Shown piece by piece: positions 1 to 12,345 of a DNA stretch of 64,000 bases; position 1 is the first letter of the stretch, and the number at the start of each line of letters is the position of its first letter. A program made the translations under genes and the position numbers. A model generated the notes under the pieces. That model was not told the DNA's origin. It searched no databases and saw nothing but the letters and a program-made list of their open reading frames with translations. The stretch is from Hymenopus coronatus. Lineage: Eukaryota; Arthropoda; Insecta; Mantodea; Hymenopodidae. The stretch lies in assembly GCA_030762935.1 (NCBI GenBank), contig CM060883.1:53652001-53716000 (forward strand), read 5' to 3'.

Positions 1-190
1 TTTTTATATAACCTAGTTGGTCATATCAGACGATGAATGAATTTGGTGAAATGATGCTCTAATGATCTCAGGATCCATGAATCTTAAAATTACTCAACAT
101 TTGTCTTCTCAGGATAAGGGTAATCCCTGGAAAAAACCTTACCGGGTAAATTCCCTTAACTGAGATTTGAACTGCCCAGGTGGGTATAAA
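1..190 (-). repeat. SINE family 4 body (partial)
   Basis: The stretch with GAAATGATGCTCTAATGA, CATTTGTCTTCTCAGGATAA and CCTTAACTGAG recurs at about 15630-15775 and 35858-36030, and in opposite orientation with an apparent tRNA-like head at about 60040-60310. By comparison with the last copy, this one lies on the minus strand and has lost its head. Confidence 0.6.
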
Positions 191-1689
191 TAGATTGGTC
201 ATAACCTTTAACTTAGAAAACAATGGTTTACTGGGTTCTTTGCTATTTTTATTTAAAAGTATCTGTAGCATGTGTGCAGTCCTACAATTATTTCTTGTCA
301 CCATATGTAGTTGAACATGTAAAATGACAGCATATACATCTAAAGATACAGGTTCAACACATGTGATTGATGGTTTTAGAATTATTATAAGCAAATTTAT
401 GCAAACCATGCCAGATATGCAAACATTAAGAGTTTTAATGAATCATGGTATCCTGTCAAACACTCACATTTGCCCTAACTGTGATGCTATTCTTGTTGTA
501 AACTGGAACTCGAAAGCATTCCGATGTAGAAAAAACTCACTGTGTCAAAAAAGAAACCTAAAGAGTGCAGCTTTAAAATGTCCATATATGACAACACTTT
601 TCTCTGCGTTCACTAGAGAGTGGAATCTGTGTGTTTATTAGTTGTGTATTGTTTAACCAGGGTTCCATGAAGACAAACTTTTCTGCAACATGGGCTAGAC
701 ATTTCTGCACACACAATGGTGAATTGGTGTTCATTCTCTGTAGAACATTTGCATAGATTGGTGTTTCTATAAAGCTAGATGGAAGCAGCGGTAGGGACAA
801 GAAAATATAATTGTGGGAGGGTAATTTAGGGTCAGTGAATTTTTGGAGAGAGAGAGAACGAACGAACCTGCAAAATATTTGCTGTCCTCACTGGAAAATG
901 GGATATTGCTTCTCTACTATCAGTAATGAAGGATATACTCTCCCAGGGAGTAAAATTGTGAGTGATTGCTGGAAAACTCTCATGTGCCTGTTCAAAATGG
1001 GGGCTTCTCTACTTTATGGTCAACCATAGCGTAAATTTTGTTGACCCAGATACCAATGAACACACAAAATATAAAAGAGCCCTAGAGAGAAGTGTGATGC
1101 AAAATTTCAAGGTATGGTCTGGCAGAATTTATGTTTAAAAGAACATATTCAGACCACTGGCACCAACTTCATGCTTTCTTCAAAGCAGTTGGACAGCTAT
1201 ATACTCCTCATCATGCATAAAAGGTAAGGCTAACATGCACAGTTTTTTCATTTATGCAAATTCTGCCGAAAATATAGCCATACATTTTTGCTCAAGGCAT
1301 TATGAGAGTTCTGAAATAAGAGTAGCTGTATCTTTAATCGTAAAAAAATACTGCTATACAAAAGGCTCTTGTAAATCTTGATTTAATAGAAACTAAATTC
1401 ATGTACTCTGAAATAGGTCAGACACTACAATACACGTTATTGTCAATAACATGTGCAGATACTTCTATTGTTGGTCTAATTTTCTCCACCTTTATACAAA
1501 TTATTTCAAAAAGGTTAAAACAGTGTTAAATGATGCAAATACATATGTACTTTTAAAAGACTTTAAACATATCTAAAATAAGAATAAAACAAGAATTGAA
1601 CAAGTGCATAAATGTTTACAATAGATGTTTCAAATGCCAAAATTGGACTTCGAAGCAGATTGATAATAGCTTAAGAGCACGACAGCTCA
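191..1689. other. No assignable feature
   Basis: AT-rich sequence with short open frames that show no recognisable family and no splice-supported exon. I see no repeat shared with the rest of the window except generic low-complexity patches such as the GA run at 847-860. Confidence 0.4.
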
Positions 1690-1955
1690 CAAGGAACCTG
1701 GGATGCAGTATTGGGGAGGGTGAGCCATGGTCAGCACCTTGGAACCCCCCCCCCAGCTGGTTAATGCGGGCCTTATGACCTGGAGCCGCTACTTCTCCAT
1801 CAGGTAGCTCCTCAATCGGCCACCCAGGGACCTCACGAGGCTGAGTTCGCCCTGGTCCAGTGGGTGAAAAAAACCCCACGCCGGTTCTGGGAATGGAACC
1901 CAGGTCTTCTGCTTGGCAAGCAGTAATGCTACCACCGTGCTAAGGAGACGACCAA
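1690..1955 (-). repeat. tRNA-derived SINE, GC-rich (SINE family 1)
   Basis: Read on the minus strand, a tRNA-like head starts near 1953 (GGTCGTCTCCTTAGCACGG), with an A-box-like TTAGCACGGTGG and a B-box-like GGGTTCCATTCCC, then a GC-rich body. This is a sharp GC island in AT-rich DNA. Single copy in this window. Confidence 0.6.
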
Positions 1956-2227
1956 GCAGAGTTGATAGCGCCTAGTAATGATTGCAGAGTTCTTTCAACA
2001 ATAGCTGGCATATCACATATAGCATCAAATGTTACAAAGATCCTGGCCATTTGCTCCTCTTTATTATAACTGGCACCTTGTATTACAAAAGTCTGAACAT
2101 GTCCCCAAGGAAATAATCAACGGAGTTAGATCTGGTGTACATGCTGGCCATGATATTGGTGCTCCTCTAGTAATTCAGCGATTAGGATATGTTACCCGTA
2201 GTTCATCTGTTCAATTCGGATGCTGAG

Positions 2228-2512
2228 TGTTATTCTCCATGGTCTAGGGGTAACAGCTAGCCTCTAGGTCCCAAGGTCAACGTTCAAACCTAGTGGAGGG
2301 GGATGAACTTTTTTCAGGCGTAAAATCCTTGGCATGGCTTCCTTCAGAAGGAAAGTTAGGCTGGTGGCCCCATGATGTAAATTCATGACACATAAAAGCA
2401 CCTCAGACCTAATAAAGAGGCCTCTGAGCAAAATTAAATATTTTTTCATACTCAATATAGAATGGGATGCTGAGAACCATACCAGTTCAAGAGCATCCAT
2501 AAATAAAACTTA
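2228..2512 (+). repeat. tRNA-derived SINE (family 2)
   Basis: The head has CATGGTCTAGGGGTAAC (A-box-like) and CGTTCAAACC (B box). The body contains GGCATGGCTTCCTTCAGAAG and AATGGGATGCTGAGAACCA and ends ATCCATAAATAAAAC. It aligns over its whole length with 33669-33940 (+) and 53673-53969 (-). The internal stretch around CATAAAAG resembles a core found in several insect SINEs. Confidence 0.8.
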
Positions 2513-3372
2513 ATTTAAATTTCAGAAGCTTAGTACTAAAACTGCAAATGAGTAAACATATGAAAGCCAGTTCCATGTGGAACAGTATAGATGATGCATA
2601 TGCATAATCTGATCAAGAGTAGATTTTCCTTTAAAGTCTACATCAAATTTATGGAAACATACTGTACAGACTCATCCAAAGCTCTCCCAGAAAGGCTGAA
2701 AATTAAGATAATCCTCCAAAATTGCAAATCGCTTTTAAAAGAATGATAGCTAGTAATGGAGAATACCTTGGGAGGTTATTGAGATACATGAATCAGAAGA
2801 AAATATTTAATGTGAATGAGATATCTTATGCATGTAGTTTAGGGTAAGTGTATGAGGAATAAGATTATGGTAGTAGCATTGAATTTTTACTTTCTCTGGC
2901 TGTATGTGCATACAATATTCATAGTAGCTAAAGAAGGTATTGGGTGAAGTGAATAAAAGAAGTAAATGCTAGCTAGTAAATACTAGATAGTTTAGAACTT
3001 GCTAAAAATGAGGTGAATAATATTTTACTAAAAGCAGGTAGTAAATGCTAAGCTACCCGGAATAAAAACTTATAAATACTAAGCCATAGCATTTACTAAT
3101 TTCCCTCCCAAATTATGCTGAGTCAGCAAGTTCCTCCTCTTCCCCTCTTTATAATTGCTCACAAATGTATAGTAACATGTAGGTTTTAAAATATAGTACA
3201 TACTTTACTTTTGTTTTGCAAATAAATTACACCTCTGCATTAAAATAGGCAGGGACCATTGTCGTTACATTCCACAAAACTAGTGTAACAATATCACCTG
3301 TGGTTAATGTTAATACTAAACCTGAAAGTGCCGCCTCCATGACAACAGTAAGAAACTCAAACTGAGTCATAT

Positions 3373-4040
3373 GTGTTAGTTGGAGCAATGACATTATCTG
3401 ATGAGGACACTGTTGATACAAGTGCTTATACAGAAGCTGGAAATGCAAAACATCTGGATTGGACTTTATTGATGGCATTGCTTAATAAATATTCTGCTAT
3501 ACTATCTAAATCACAAATACCTACTGTTGTTTCATCAAAAACAAGAGCCTGGAGTATGCTGGCTGATGAGTACTCAAAGCAATTGGGAAGAAAGCAGATG
3601 TTGGCCAGCTTAAGAAACTATTAAATAACAAGAAAAACAGATATATAGGCTACTGGGAACAAAGTAATTAAATTGAAGCCATGGGAAAAGCAGATGTTGG
3701 AAATTCTTGATAAGATTGAAAAAAATCCAGTTTTCCACAAAATACTAGGCGCTTTGACAGGATCAAAAGAAGCTTTGACAGCAAAGCAGTGGTAGACGAT
3801 GCAAGTCACGGGATGAGTAGTCAAAATGACAACACAGCAGAGAGTATGGAAATAACACTTCCCTTCAAAATAAGGAAGACTGCAACAGTTGCACCAAATG
3901 AAACTGAAGAAACAAAGCTGCTGTCAGTCTTGGAATTGCAAAGAGTAGTTTTACCACAGCGCTACAAAACAAACAAAATGAACATTGAAAAAGAAGCCAA
4001 TAAGCAAACATCACATGATAAATGGATGCAAACTGAGTAG
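3373..4040 (+). pseudogene. Harbinger Myb/SANT-like DNA-binding protein (broken)
   Basis: Three reading-frame pieces carry a trihelix/Myb-like N-terminus (DWTLLMALLNKYSAIL, then TRAWSMLADEYS), a middle segment in another frame (about 3640-3790) and a charged C-terminus ending KQTSHDKWMQTE at 4037. In Harbinger elements this second protein helps bring the transposase to the nucleus and to the ends. At least two frameshifts make it non-functional. Family call is by pattern and by the transposase beside it. Confidence 0.65.
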
Positions 4041-4439
4041 ATTTGGAGGAATTTTTAGTTTTTACATATTTGTAAATTATTAGTTATAAAATAAATGCAA
4101 TAATCATGCCCACTCCTTAATCCTTAGAGAAAACTATAAAAAATAAGAAAATAAAGATTAAAATAAGAGAAAGAAATAACATGCTTTGTACAAATGCACT
4201 CTTAACGTGTAGGGCACGTCATTCTTCTTGTACATTCGTACAATCGTGCATGTGGTTGCTTGTATATTTGTTGCTCTATACTCTTTCTCTATTTTACCTA
4301 AATCTTTTGAAAATATATTTTATTTTATTTTTAATATATAGTGGGTAGGGATATTAATATAAGTAATATGATAAGAGGGAGAGAGGTGCTCGGAAATGAA
4401 TTTTATTTTTAAAACATGTATTAGAATTTTACAAATATC

Positions 4440-5572
4440 ATTTCTTTTATCAATCCTATTAGTTATGATAAACTGTAATATTTTGTTGTGTTTGATTTGT
4501 TCTCTTTTGTTAGTCACCATGTTCTCAATCTGCTCTTGCAAACCTCATTATTTTCTTCCACTTGAACCTCGTCATCATCAAAAACATAATTTAGACTCTT
4601 TGCTACATTATGTAAGACAGCGCAAGATATCAGTACTTTGAGAACATTTACAAGTGGCACTCTAACACAGTTGCCGAGGATTGGAAACTTTTTTTTTTTT
4701 TTTTTTTCATTTGTCGAAACATTCTTTCAACTATCACTCTTTCTTTGGAATGCGATAATTTTCATCTTCATTTCTTGGTGGCTTAAAGGGTGTAATAAGC
4801 CAAGGTATTATCCCAAACCCCAAATCACCTAACATGCAAGTGGCACCATCAAAATGGGACATCAATCCTCTAATAGGGATGCTCTGCCAAATCCTGGCAT
4901 CATGAACACTTCCAGGCCATTCCGCTGATATGCTTGTAATTTTTTCAGTTACATCGCAAGTAATTTGTACATTTATACTGGGATAACCCTTGCTATTTAT
5001 ATATTCATCTCCATGGAAGTTGGGTTTTTTAATCTCTATATGTGTGCAATCCAGTGCTCTGATTACTGTAGGCATTGAAAAACATGTTTGCCACAGAAGT
5101 TGAACCTCATTCATTTCACACAGCATTCAAGAGAACTTTATCCAGTTGTCACATATATTGACAATGCAATCCATGACCATATGCAGAGTTTTTGTTATGG
5201 TACTGCAATGAATACCGAAATCATTGGCCACCCCACTCTGGAAACCTGTAATGAAATTATTTCATTCTTGTAGTTCATATATTTTGTCATAAAATTATAT
5301 CTTAATAGAGCTGATACATATTTCTATATGCATTGACCATTCACCAAACTGTAGAATTATTCAAATGCTCACCTGGGTCAGTGAAGTAATGAAACAATAC
5401 TTCCATCTGACATTTTCGAGAAGGCGTGCCTGCCTCTAATGTCTTCGTGCTCAGGCAGAAATTCAGTCGTTAAAAATTTTGTACTATCTTCTTCAAATCG
5501 TAGTAACCTTTTACAGTCATCAATTTGCCTGTGCCCAGGGTACATCTTCCCATTGAGAACTTTCATGAACAT
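4440..5572 (-). pseudogene. HARBI1-like Harbinger transposase (broken)
   Basis: Read on the minus strand. An N-terminal piece (5572-5378) has FLPEHEDIRGRHAFSKMSDG. The DDE core (5126-4734) has ALDCTHIEIKKP, NSKGYPSINVQITCD and EWPGSVHDARIWQ, then DLGFGI..WLITPF. A C-terminal piece (about 4700-4500) has KVLISCAVLHNV. These are hallmark DDE_Tnp_4 motifs; the Asp of DCTH and of DLGF are the expected metal ligands. A T-run near 4690 and other breaks interrupt it. Confidence 0.85.
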
Positions 5573-5826
5573 GCTCCATAGCAGATGCTAAGCAAAAATG
5601 ATGGAAGACTTGAGAAATACTACCCCATTTAGTATTATCTAAGGTTTATTCATCAGTTATACCTAGTAAATGCTAGCTCCCGGAAAAATCTTAGGTTTTA
5701 CTTGTCTTAGCAGATACTTACTTTTTTATTCACACCAAACTCAAGCAAATGCTTAAAAACTGGGTAGTACAAGCAAATGTTTCTTTTTATTCACTTCACC
5801 CATTGTATTTAAAAACAAAAATTTGC

Positions 5827-6175
5827 TTAAATATCAAATTTGGTATTTAAGTTCAGTAACTTCCAAAGGTGTGACATGAAGATTTTCAGGAAAATTACCA
5901 CCCCAAACTACCCTTTACATGCAACATTTGGCTAACATTTTTCAATTTTTTTTCTCTCAAGAATGACTCTTAACGGTTTTAATTAAAATGTCGTAAGTTT
6001 AAGATATTTTAATGACAATTTAAATTCATTTCTTAAACTTTCTGGGAATAGCCTCTGAAAACTTCTTCATTCTGGATGACTTTTGTCGTACTGGTAAACT
6101 GTAAGAGGTAGACAAAAACCTATTACACAAAAGATGTATATCTACAAAACACACAACTCCTGTTATGAATATTTG
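5827..6175 (+). repeat. HR repeat, partial copy (older, interrupted)
   Basis: A diverged HR segment runs from ATCAAATTTGGTATTTAAG to CTACAAAACACACAAC, corresponding to the middle of the consensus. It is cut at 6176 by the start of a second HR copy in the same orientation. Confidence 0.7.
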
Positions 6176-6945
6176 TACTTTCTCTACACATACTATGTAC
6201 ATAGTGTATAGGAGAAGGTATTGTATTCCACCCAAAAATTTCATACTGAGATTTCACCGGAAATATTTAGGTCCCCCTGAATCCAAAAAAAGCATTTTCA
6301 GAAAAAGGCCCATCTGTGTGTTTGTGTCTGTGGACAGTATAGTTCAAAAAACCAAATGACCATTAAACACATTTTTTAAAAAAAAAATTGACTCTCAAAA
6401 ATAGCTAATGATTTTGATTAATATTGTATATTAAAGATCTTTACCTGACAAATAAAATGTATATCTTGAATTTTCTAGGAATAGTCTCTGAAGACTACTT
6501 TATTCTGGATGAATTTTACGGAATTTTGCATAACTGCTACAGCATAAGCGATGGACAAAAACTTACCACACAAAAAATGTAGAGCATGTTAAAACCCACA
6601 ATTTATGTTATGTACATTTTTTTTTGTGGAGATGATCAGTTTTGATGTATTCCTTGTTATTGGTTTCAGCTTTGAAAAAATTAATACTTTTCTCATACAG
6701 GAATTTGTCAACTCCTGTCCATACAAACAAAGGAACTTCAGTCACATAGCAACCAGTTTTTGACTATCACTTTTAACTTATGGTACTCCCTTATTTCGCT
6801 TCTACTTACAAGGACGCAAGTAATAAGACTATTTCTGCTAATTTTTTCTCGATTATCATGAATTAAATAGAAGCATAGGCTTTGTAACAATTTGTTGCAG
6901 AGATGTAGAGAAAGTCATGTGAACAGAACACATCAAATTTTTTTA
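6176..6945 (+). repeat. HR repeat, hairpin-first orientation
   Basis: It starts with TACTTTCTCTACACATACTA and the palindromic ATGTACATAGTG stem and ends CACATCAAATTTTTTT. Between lie the family landmarks: TTTCACCGG, GACAAATAAAATG, TTCTAGGAATAG and CATACAGGAATTTGTC. 'Hairpin-first' is labelled + here only by convention. Confidence 0.8.
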
Positions 6946-7275
6946 TAGAGTAAACCATTTCCAAGATATGTTATCAGTTTCAATTTTAAACTACTCAAAA
7001 AGGAAGTTATCTTCCTTTCATCTCTTTTGTTTTACTACTGGCTTTGGAAACGGAGCCAACTTTCAATTGGTAATAACCAGCTTTTATAAGATATTACTAT
7101 TACTTCAGCATAGTGTATTCTCTTGTTTCCCTTCTACTTATAAGGAACTAAGTAATAAGACCATTTTTGCTAATGTTTTGCCTGGTTAGCATAATGTAGA
7201 TAAAAAAATAAGCTTTTGTAGGAGTAGTTTGTGGAACACCTAGAGAAAGTCAAGTAATGGAACATGTCAGGTTTT
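6946..7275 (+). repeat. HR repeat, distal part of a second subfamily
   Basis: Shares CTTCCTTTCATCTCT..TGTTT, TCAATTG and GAAC.AAGTAATAAGACC with 52060-52370. It lacks the hairpin end and stops at a diverged AACATGTCAGG. Confidence 0.65.
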
Positions 7276-7555
7276 TTCAAATTTATCTTTCCCTATGATT
7301 GCCCTTCTGCTGAGCTATGATGCAACAAGCCCAAATCCAACTTGAACTTTTTTGTCTGATTAACTAATTCTGGTAAATTAGCAATCTCAATTATTTGAAG
7401 CTTTGATGAGAAGAGAACAAGGGACAAGGTGATTTTGGGTTGGAGAACAGATCTTGCAATGCAAGTTTTAGGAAGAACATTAGTCTAAAGTGATAGATTA
7501 TTAAACAGCTGATCACTCTGTAATTACTGAAATTCCCTGCTGTTTGCATACCCAC
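7276..7555. other. Spacer between HR copies
   Basis: No recognisable feature. Confidence 0.3.
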
Positions 7556-8450
7556 AAGAAGAAATCTGATGTGCTCTATTCACATGATTTTCTCTACCTA
7601 CTCTGTAACAAACTACTCTGTCTACTTCATGCTAATCAAAGTAAAACAAGCAGGAATGGCCTAATTGCATTATCCCATATAAGTAGAAGTGAAATAAGGG
7701 AATGCACTAGGTAATGCACTAGGTTAAAGCAAAAGGCAAATCTTTTGAAAGCTGTTGCTGTGAGATTGGATTTCGGTTTTCTTTGCATGGCTAGAATTAA
7801 AATGATAGAGGAATGACAAAATCACATTGTAGGGTAAGTATTTTAAAATTGAAATCAATAACAAGAAATATCTTGGAAATAGAAATTTCCTCCAAAAAAT
7901 GTATGACATAAATTGTGTTTTAACGAGATATACATTTTATTTGTATTAAGTTTTTGTTTATCTCCTACGTGTTTACGAATTATGCAAAATTCATCTTCAG
8001 AGGCTTCCCAGAAAATTCAAGTTACACTCTGTTATGTAAATATCTTTAATGTATAGTATTTTTATCAAAATTGTTACAGCCATTTTTGAGAAAAGCTAAA
8101 TTTTCAAACATTTTTCCATGTAAAGGCAAGCTTGGAATGGAGGATTTGATGTGAGATGTGAGAGATATCTTTGTGTCACATCCTTGGAAGATTCTAAACT
8201 TAAATGCAAGGTTTGGTATTTAACAGAGTTTTCGATTTTGAGCTATGCTGCTTACAGACCAGAGATGGATTTTTTTCTATAAATGCATTTTATTATTGTT
8301 ACTATTATTATTATTATTATTATTATTCGAGGGTTCCCAAAACATGCTTTTCTGGTGAAATCTCAGTATCAAATTTTTTGGGTAGAGTACAATATCTGCC
8401 TTGCCTATGTATGTACATAGTATTTGGTGGAGAAAATAAACAATACTACT
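7556..8450 (-). repeat. HR repeat, diverged
   Basis: Begins TCTGATGTGCTCTATTCACA (7567 on) and ends near 8450 in a decayed hairpin (CTATGTATGTACATAGTATT). A (TTA)n microsatellite at 8292-8328 interrupts the segment that is CA-rich in other copies. Confidence 0.7.
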
Positions 8451-8459
8451 TCAAGAAGG

Positions 8460-8797
8460 TATAAATATTTGAAAATTAAATCAATAATAAAGAATATTTT
8501 GGTAATAGTTAACACAACAAAACAATTTGACATACATTGATTTACATTTAACAAAATCTGCATTTTTTGTGGATTTGTTTACCTCTTAAGGTTATAGAAA
8601 TACACACACACACATATATATGTTTTTTTTTTTTTTTTTTGTTTTTTTTTTTGTTTTGTTTTGTTCTAAAAATGCACTTTTTTAATACTGGGGACCTCAA
8701 AAGATATAATCTTGGTGAAATCTAACATCAAATTTTGGGATGGAGTAAAATGCTTTATCTATTATATACATATTATGTGGTAGAGAAAGTAAAAACT
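8460..8797 (-). repeat. HR repeat, truncated, with (CA)n and T-rich tract
   Basis: Only the hairpin-proximal part remains: a CA run at about 8602-8615, a T-rich block to 8665, TTGGTGAAATCTAACATCAA and a final GGTAGAGAAAGTAAAAA. Confidence 0.6.
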
Positions 8798-9079
8798 GAA
8801 CATAAGTTTGTGTTTATATTAGATTAAATCTGATGTACACAAATTATAAACTAAATCTAAACTATTAAAGTCTAAGCTTGATTGGAAACAAAATTACATT
8901 TGAAAAGCAGCCAGATAATGCTAAGTCTGGTTTTATTGCAGATCATTCATTGTTTTACTGCGCTCCATTTCATTAACTGCAATTATAACTTAAATAAGCC
9001 TTCAGTTTGTTCCACCAGTGCAGCTGCAAAACTCAATCGGCTGCAAACTTGTGTTGGAAACAGCATATACCTATTTCAG

Positions 9080-9300
9080 TGTTTCCCATTGGTTGCAAGT
9101 CATGGTAGATGGATAAGGTGTTTAATGCATCCCAAAAATGTAGAAATATATGTTTTGAGGCTCATTGAATCTGGAAAAATCAAAATCTGTGTGCATGCCT
9201 GTGAACAGCATAACTCTGGAATCGAGAGCCAGCTAAATACCAAATTTGCATTCATGTTCAGCATCTTCTAAGGACACAAAGATTTCCAAGAACATACATA
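9080..9300 (+). repeat. HR repeat fragment
   Basis: CATCCCAAAAATGTAGAAAT, GTGTGCATGCCTGTGAACAG and the GACACAAAGATTTCCAAGAA landmarks match the hairpin-proximal part of HR. The 129-codon open frame over it is not a gene. Confidence 0.55.
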
Positions 9301-9355
9301 CCCTCTTGCCAAACTAGCAATTAGATTGAAAATTTTGCATTACTAGTCTCAAAAA

Positions 9356-10199
9356 TCTGATGTGTTCCATTCACATGACTTTTCTATCTCTCTGTAACAA
9401 ATTATTGTTAATAAGCTAATCTTTTATTTATTTCACGTTACTCGAAGAAAATTAGCAGAAATAGTCTTATTCCTTGCTTTATTGTAAATACAAGCAAAAT
9501 AAACGAGTACAATAGGTTAAAGTGAAAGCCAAAAACTGGTTGCTATGTGACTGGTGTTCCTTTGTTTGTGTGAACAGGAGTTGACAAATTCCTGTATGAG
9601 AAAAGTATGTTTTTCAAAGCTGAAACCAAGATAAAGGAATATCTTAAAAACGATCCACTCCACGAAAAAAATGTATATAACATAAATTGTGTGTTTTAAC
9701 GTGCTCTACATTTTTAGTGTGTTAAGATTTTGTTCATCTCTTACGGTTTAGTAATTATTCAAAATTCATCCAGAATAAAGTAGTCTTCAGAGGCTATTCC
9801 CAGAAAATTCAAAATATACATTTTATTTGTCAGGTAAATATGTTTAATATATGATATTTTAATCAAAATCGTTAGAGCCATTTTTTAGAAAATCAAAATT
9901 TTTGAAAAAAGTTCCATGTAAAGGGTAGTTTGGGGTGGGGAGATTTTTCTCAAAATCTTTGTGTCGCATCCCTGGAAGATACTAAACTTAAATACCAGGC
10001 TTGGTATTTTACCGACTTTTCGTTTTTGAGTTATCATGTTCACGGACACACACACATGCGGACCTTTTTGTGAAAATGCTTTTTTTAGATAAAGGGGACC
10101 CTAAAACATATATTTCCGGTGAAATCTCGGTATCGAATTTTTTGGTGGAGTGCAATACTTTCTCTATTCACTACGTACATAGTGCCTATAGAGAAAGTA
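9356..10199 (-). repeat. HR repeat, near full length
   Basis: Runs from TCTGATGTGTTCCATTCACA (9356) to the terminal palindrome CTACGTACATAGTG and CTATAGAGAAAGTA (10199). Contains the internal (CA)n at about 10048-10057 and all family landmarks. Confidence 0.85.
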
Positions 10200-10204
10200 A
10201 AAAT

Positions 10205-10735
10205 GCTGCTAATGATTTTTGTTAAAATACCATCAATTTAAGATATTTGCATGACATGTTAAATGTATACGTTGAATTTTCTCAAAAGACTGTGAAGCTC
10301 TTTTCATTCTCAATTAATTTTCCATAATCCATAAAACCTAAGAGATAAACAAAAGCTTAGTACACAAAAAAATGTAGCTTTCATTACAATACTCAGTTTG
10401 TCAAATTTATTTTTTGCATTAACAATTTTTGAGATATTCTTTGTTGTTGGTTTGGATTGTTAAATAGTTTCAACTCCAATTTTTTTTTTTTTACCCATGA
10501 CTATGCAAAGAAAACAGAGTTCATAAAGCATAACTCTTAAGAGATTTGATATTTGCTTGAACCAATTTAATTCCCCTTCTCCCCTCATACAATGAAGTAT
10601 GTAATAAAAGCACTTCTCCAAGTGTTTAGTTTGAATTCACATAAATTAAATAGATAAATAAATTTTGTGAGAATAGTTTGTTGAAAAGGGGTAGAAAAAG
10701 TTATGTGAATGTAGCACATCAGATTTTTTTTTCAC
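10205..10735 (+). repeat. HR repeat, hairpin-distal part
   Basis: ATTTTTGTTAAAATACCATC through GCACATCAGATTTTTTTT. It abuts the previous copy tail-to-head and is diverged. Confidence 0.65.
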
Positions 10736-10739
10736 ATGT

Positions 10740-11480
10740 TCCAAAAATGCTTCCCCAATGTTACTATTTCTGCTAACATTTTGTTTCACAATTTATCCAG
10801 TGTTTTGAGATTTTGATTTCATAAGACCCATCAAAGTTCAGGAACTGAGGTTGTCCGACTCCTTTAGAAATTATTAACTTCATCAAGATCTCAGCACTTG
10901 CATATAATGAAGTCTTTAACAGTATTGTAGGTGAGTTGCGTTATCATAAAATACACTGTGCATTCATTCCTTGAATAATTGAGGAAAGTGTGATTGTTCA
11001 CTTCACAGTTTTCCTCAGCATTAAAAGTCTTTTACTTAGGGCCAATGAATCATATCGTATAGAAACTCATATACTGACTTCATTGTCACATAATTGGCTT
11101 AATATACTGGGGATGGGAGTTCTTCATTGAACAGGATTGATTACTTTGGTTAACATTCTAGTAGACTTAAGTTGCTAAATGGTCTTTGTTTTTTTTTTTT
11201 TTTTTTTTTTCGGGTCAAAGGCTGTAAGGCATGCACTTCAGCAATTTTACAACAGAGTTTACTGATATCTGATACCACTCGTGCTAGATTTGCAATTTGT
11301 CATTGAACAGCCATATCATCAAATTTTTCCCCTGTGGACACTTCTTATACCCTTGCACAACATTGATCCTGTTATGTTGAATTTCAGCTTCATTGATAAA
11401 TTGTAGATGTAAAGGTAGATTATTCTTCCAGCAGGGTATTTTTGTTTTTCTTTTACTGTTTATCTCATTGCCCTTAAAAT
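10740..11480. other. Unclassified, possibly an old coding relic on the minus strand
   Basis: Minus-strand translation gives short blocks (for example INEAEIQHNRINVVQGY near 11400-11340) that look protein-like but carry many stops. No family assigned. A 22-T run lies at about 11188-11210. Confidence 0.25.
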
Positions 11481-12345
11481 TTTATTTTATTTTATTTATT
11501 AAGAGCTATGTACGTACATATTTAGGACTGACCTTAATCCTAGTTAGTTGGCTATAACTATTTCACTATACAAAGTTTTATAATATTACATAGCTATCCT
11601 TTGTCACCTAAAATCTGATCTAAGTATCATGTTCTTCAACTGACTATTTCCATTTCCTCTTTACCTTCCACAAAAGCTCCCCTAATTTAGTTATCTGCTT
11701 CTGATTTACAAAAATCTTCCTAAGTACAATTTCTTTGTTCTTCAATAACATTTCTTATTTGTTAGGCAATAACATTTCTTATTTGTTAGGCTTTCTCTCC
11801 AATCCTTTGTGGTCTTATATTGAATTAAAATGTGACTTTCATCTTCCTTGTCCTCATAGATGGTGCACACTCCTGGGATAACCTCCCCCTGTCATTCCCC
11901 TTAGTTTCCAAACACCCAATCTAAACCAGGCTAACCCTTCTCCTTTATGGTTTTTTACAAATTAAGATGTACTTCTCCTTCTCTGGGTCATCTTTTAGTT
12001 CCTTGTACAGTGACAATGAGCGTTTCTCCATAACCTCAACAAATAAGATCTGCTTATCTATATCTTCCATCTCGATCTCACTTCTCTCCAAAAAATGTTG
12101 ACCCAAATATCTCCTAACTCATTTTTAATTACTGTTCCCTGATTCTTTTCAACCACCCATTTTATGTAGTACCCAAACTTTTCTCTTGATATATCAGGCA
12201 TTTTTTCACTAATTCTATATCAGGTAACTCTTGGACTCAAAATAAATATTTCAGGATTTTCTCCATCATTAATCCTTTCACACTTACCTTTCCTAACTCT
12301 AATAAAGCTGCTGCATTTGCTGCTTTTAAATTATTCTCTGTGATA
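11481..12345 (-). mobile_element. Non-LTR retrotransposon 3' relic (C-terminal zinc-knuckle region)
   Basis: Minus strand, around 12040-11790: SLYKELKDDPEKEKYIL, then EDKEDESHILIQ and TTKDWRESL. This is the Cys/His knuckle and WRE(x)L pattern found at the end of LINE ORF2 proteins of insects. The element ends in an A-rich tail (TTTTATTTTATTTTATTTATT on +, 11477-11500). A 24 bp unit is duplicated in tandem at 11746-11793. Many stops. Confidence 0.6.

Larger units (their letters stand above)
2941..5802. mobile_element. PIF/Harbinger DNA transposon with both genes
   Basis: Inverted ends TGGGTGAAGTGAATAAAA (2941 on) and its reverse complement (ending 5802) bound a 2.86 kb element. Inside are a Myb/SANT-like ORF on + and a HARBI1-like DDE transposase on -, the usual two-gene Harbinger layout, here convergent. 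A/T-rich subterminal repeats of AGTAAATGCTAGC type occur at both ends. Both genes are broken by frameshifts. The expected 3 bp TWA target duplication is not clear. Confidence 0.85.

Noticed and set aside
8882..9271. 129-codon frame with a signal-peptide-like start
   Set aside because: Its second half is an HR repeat fragment, and no other evidence supports a gene.
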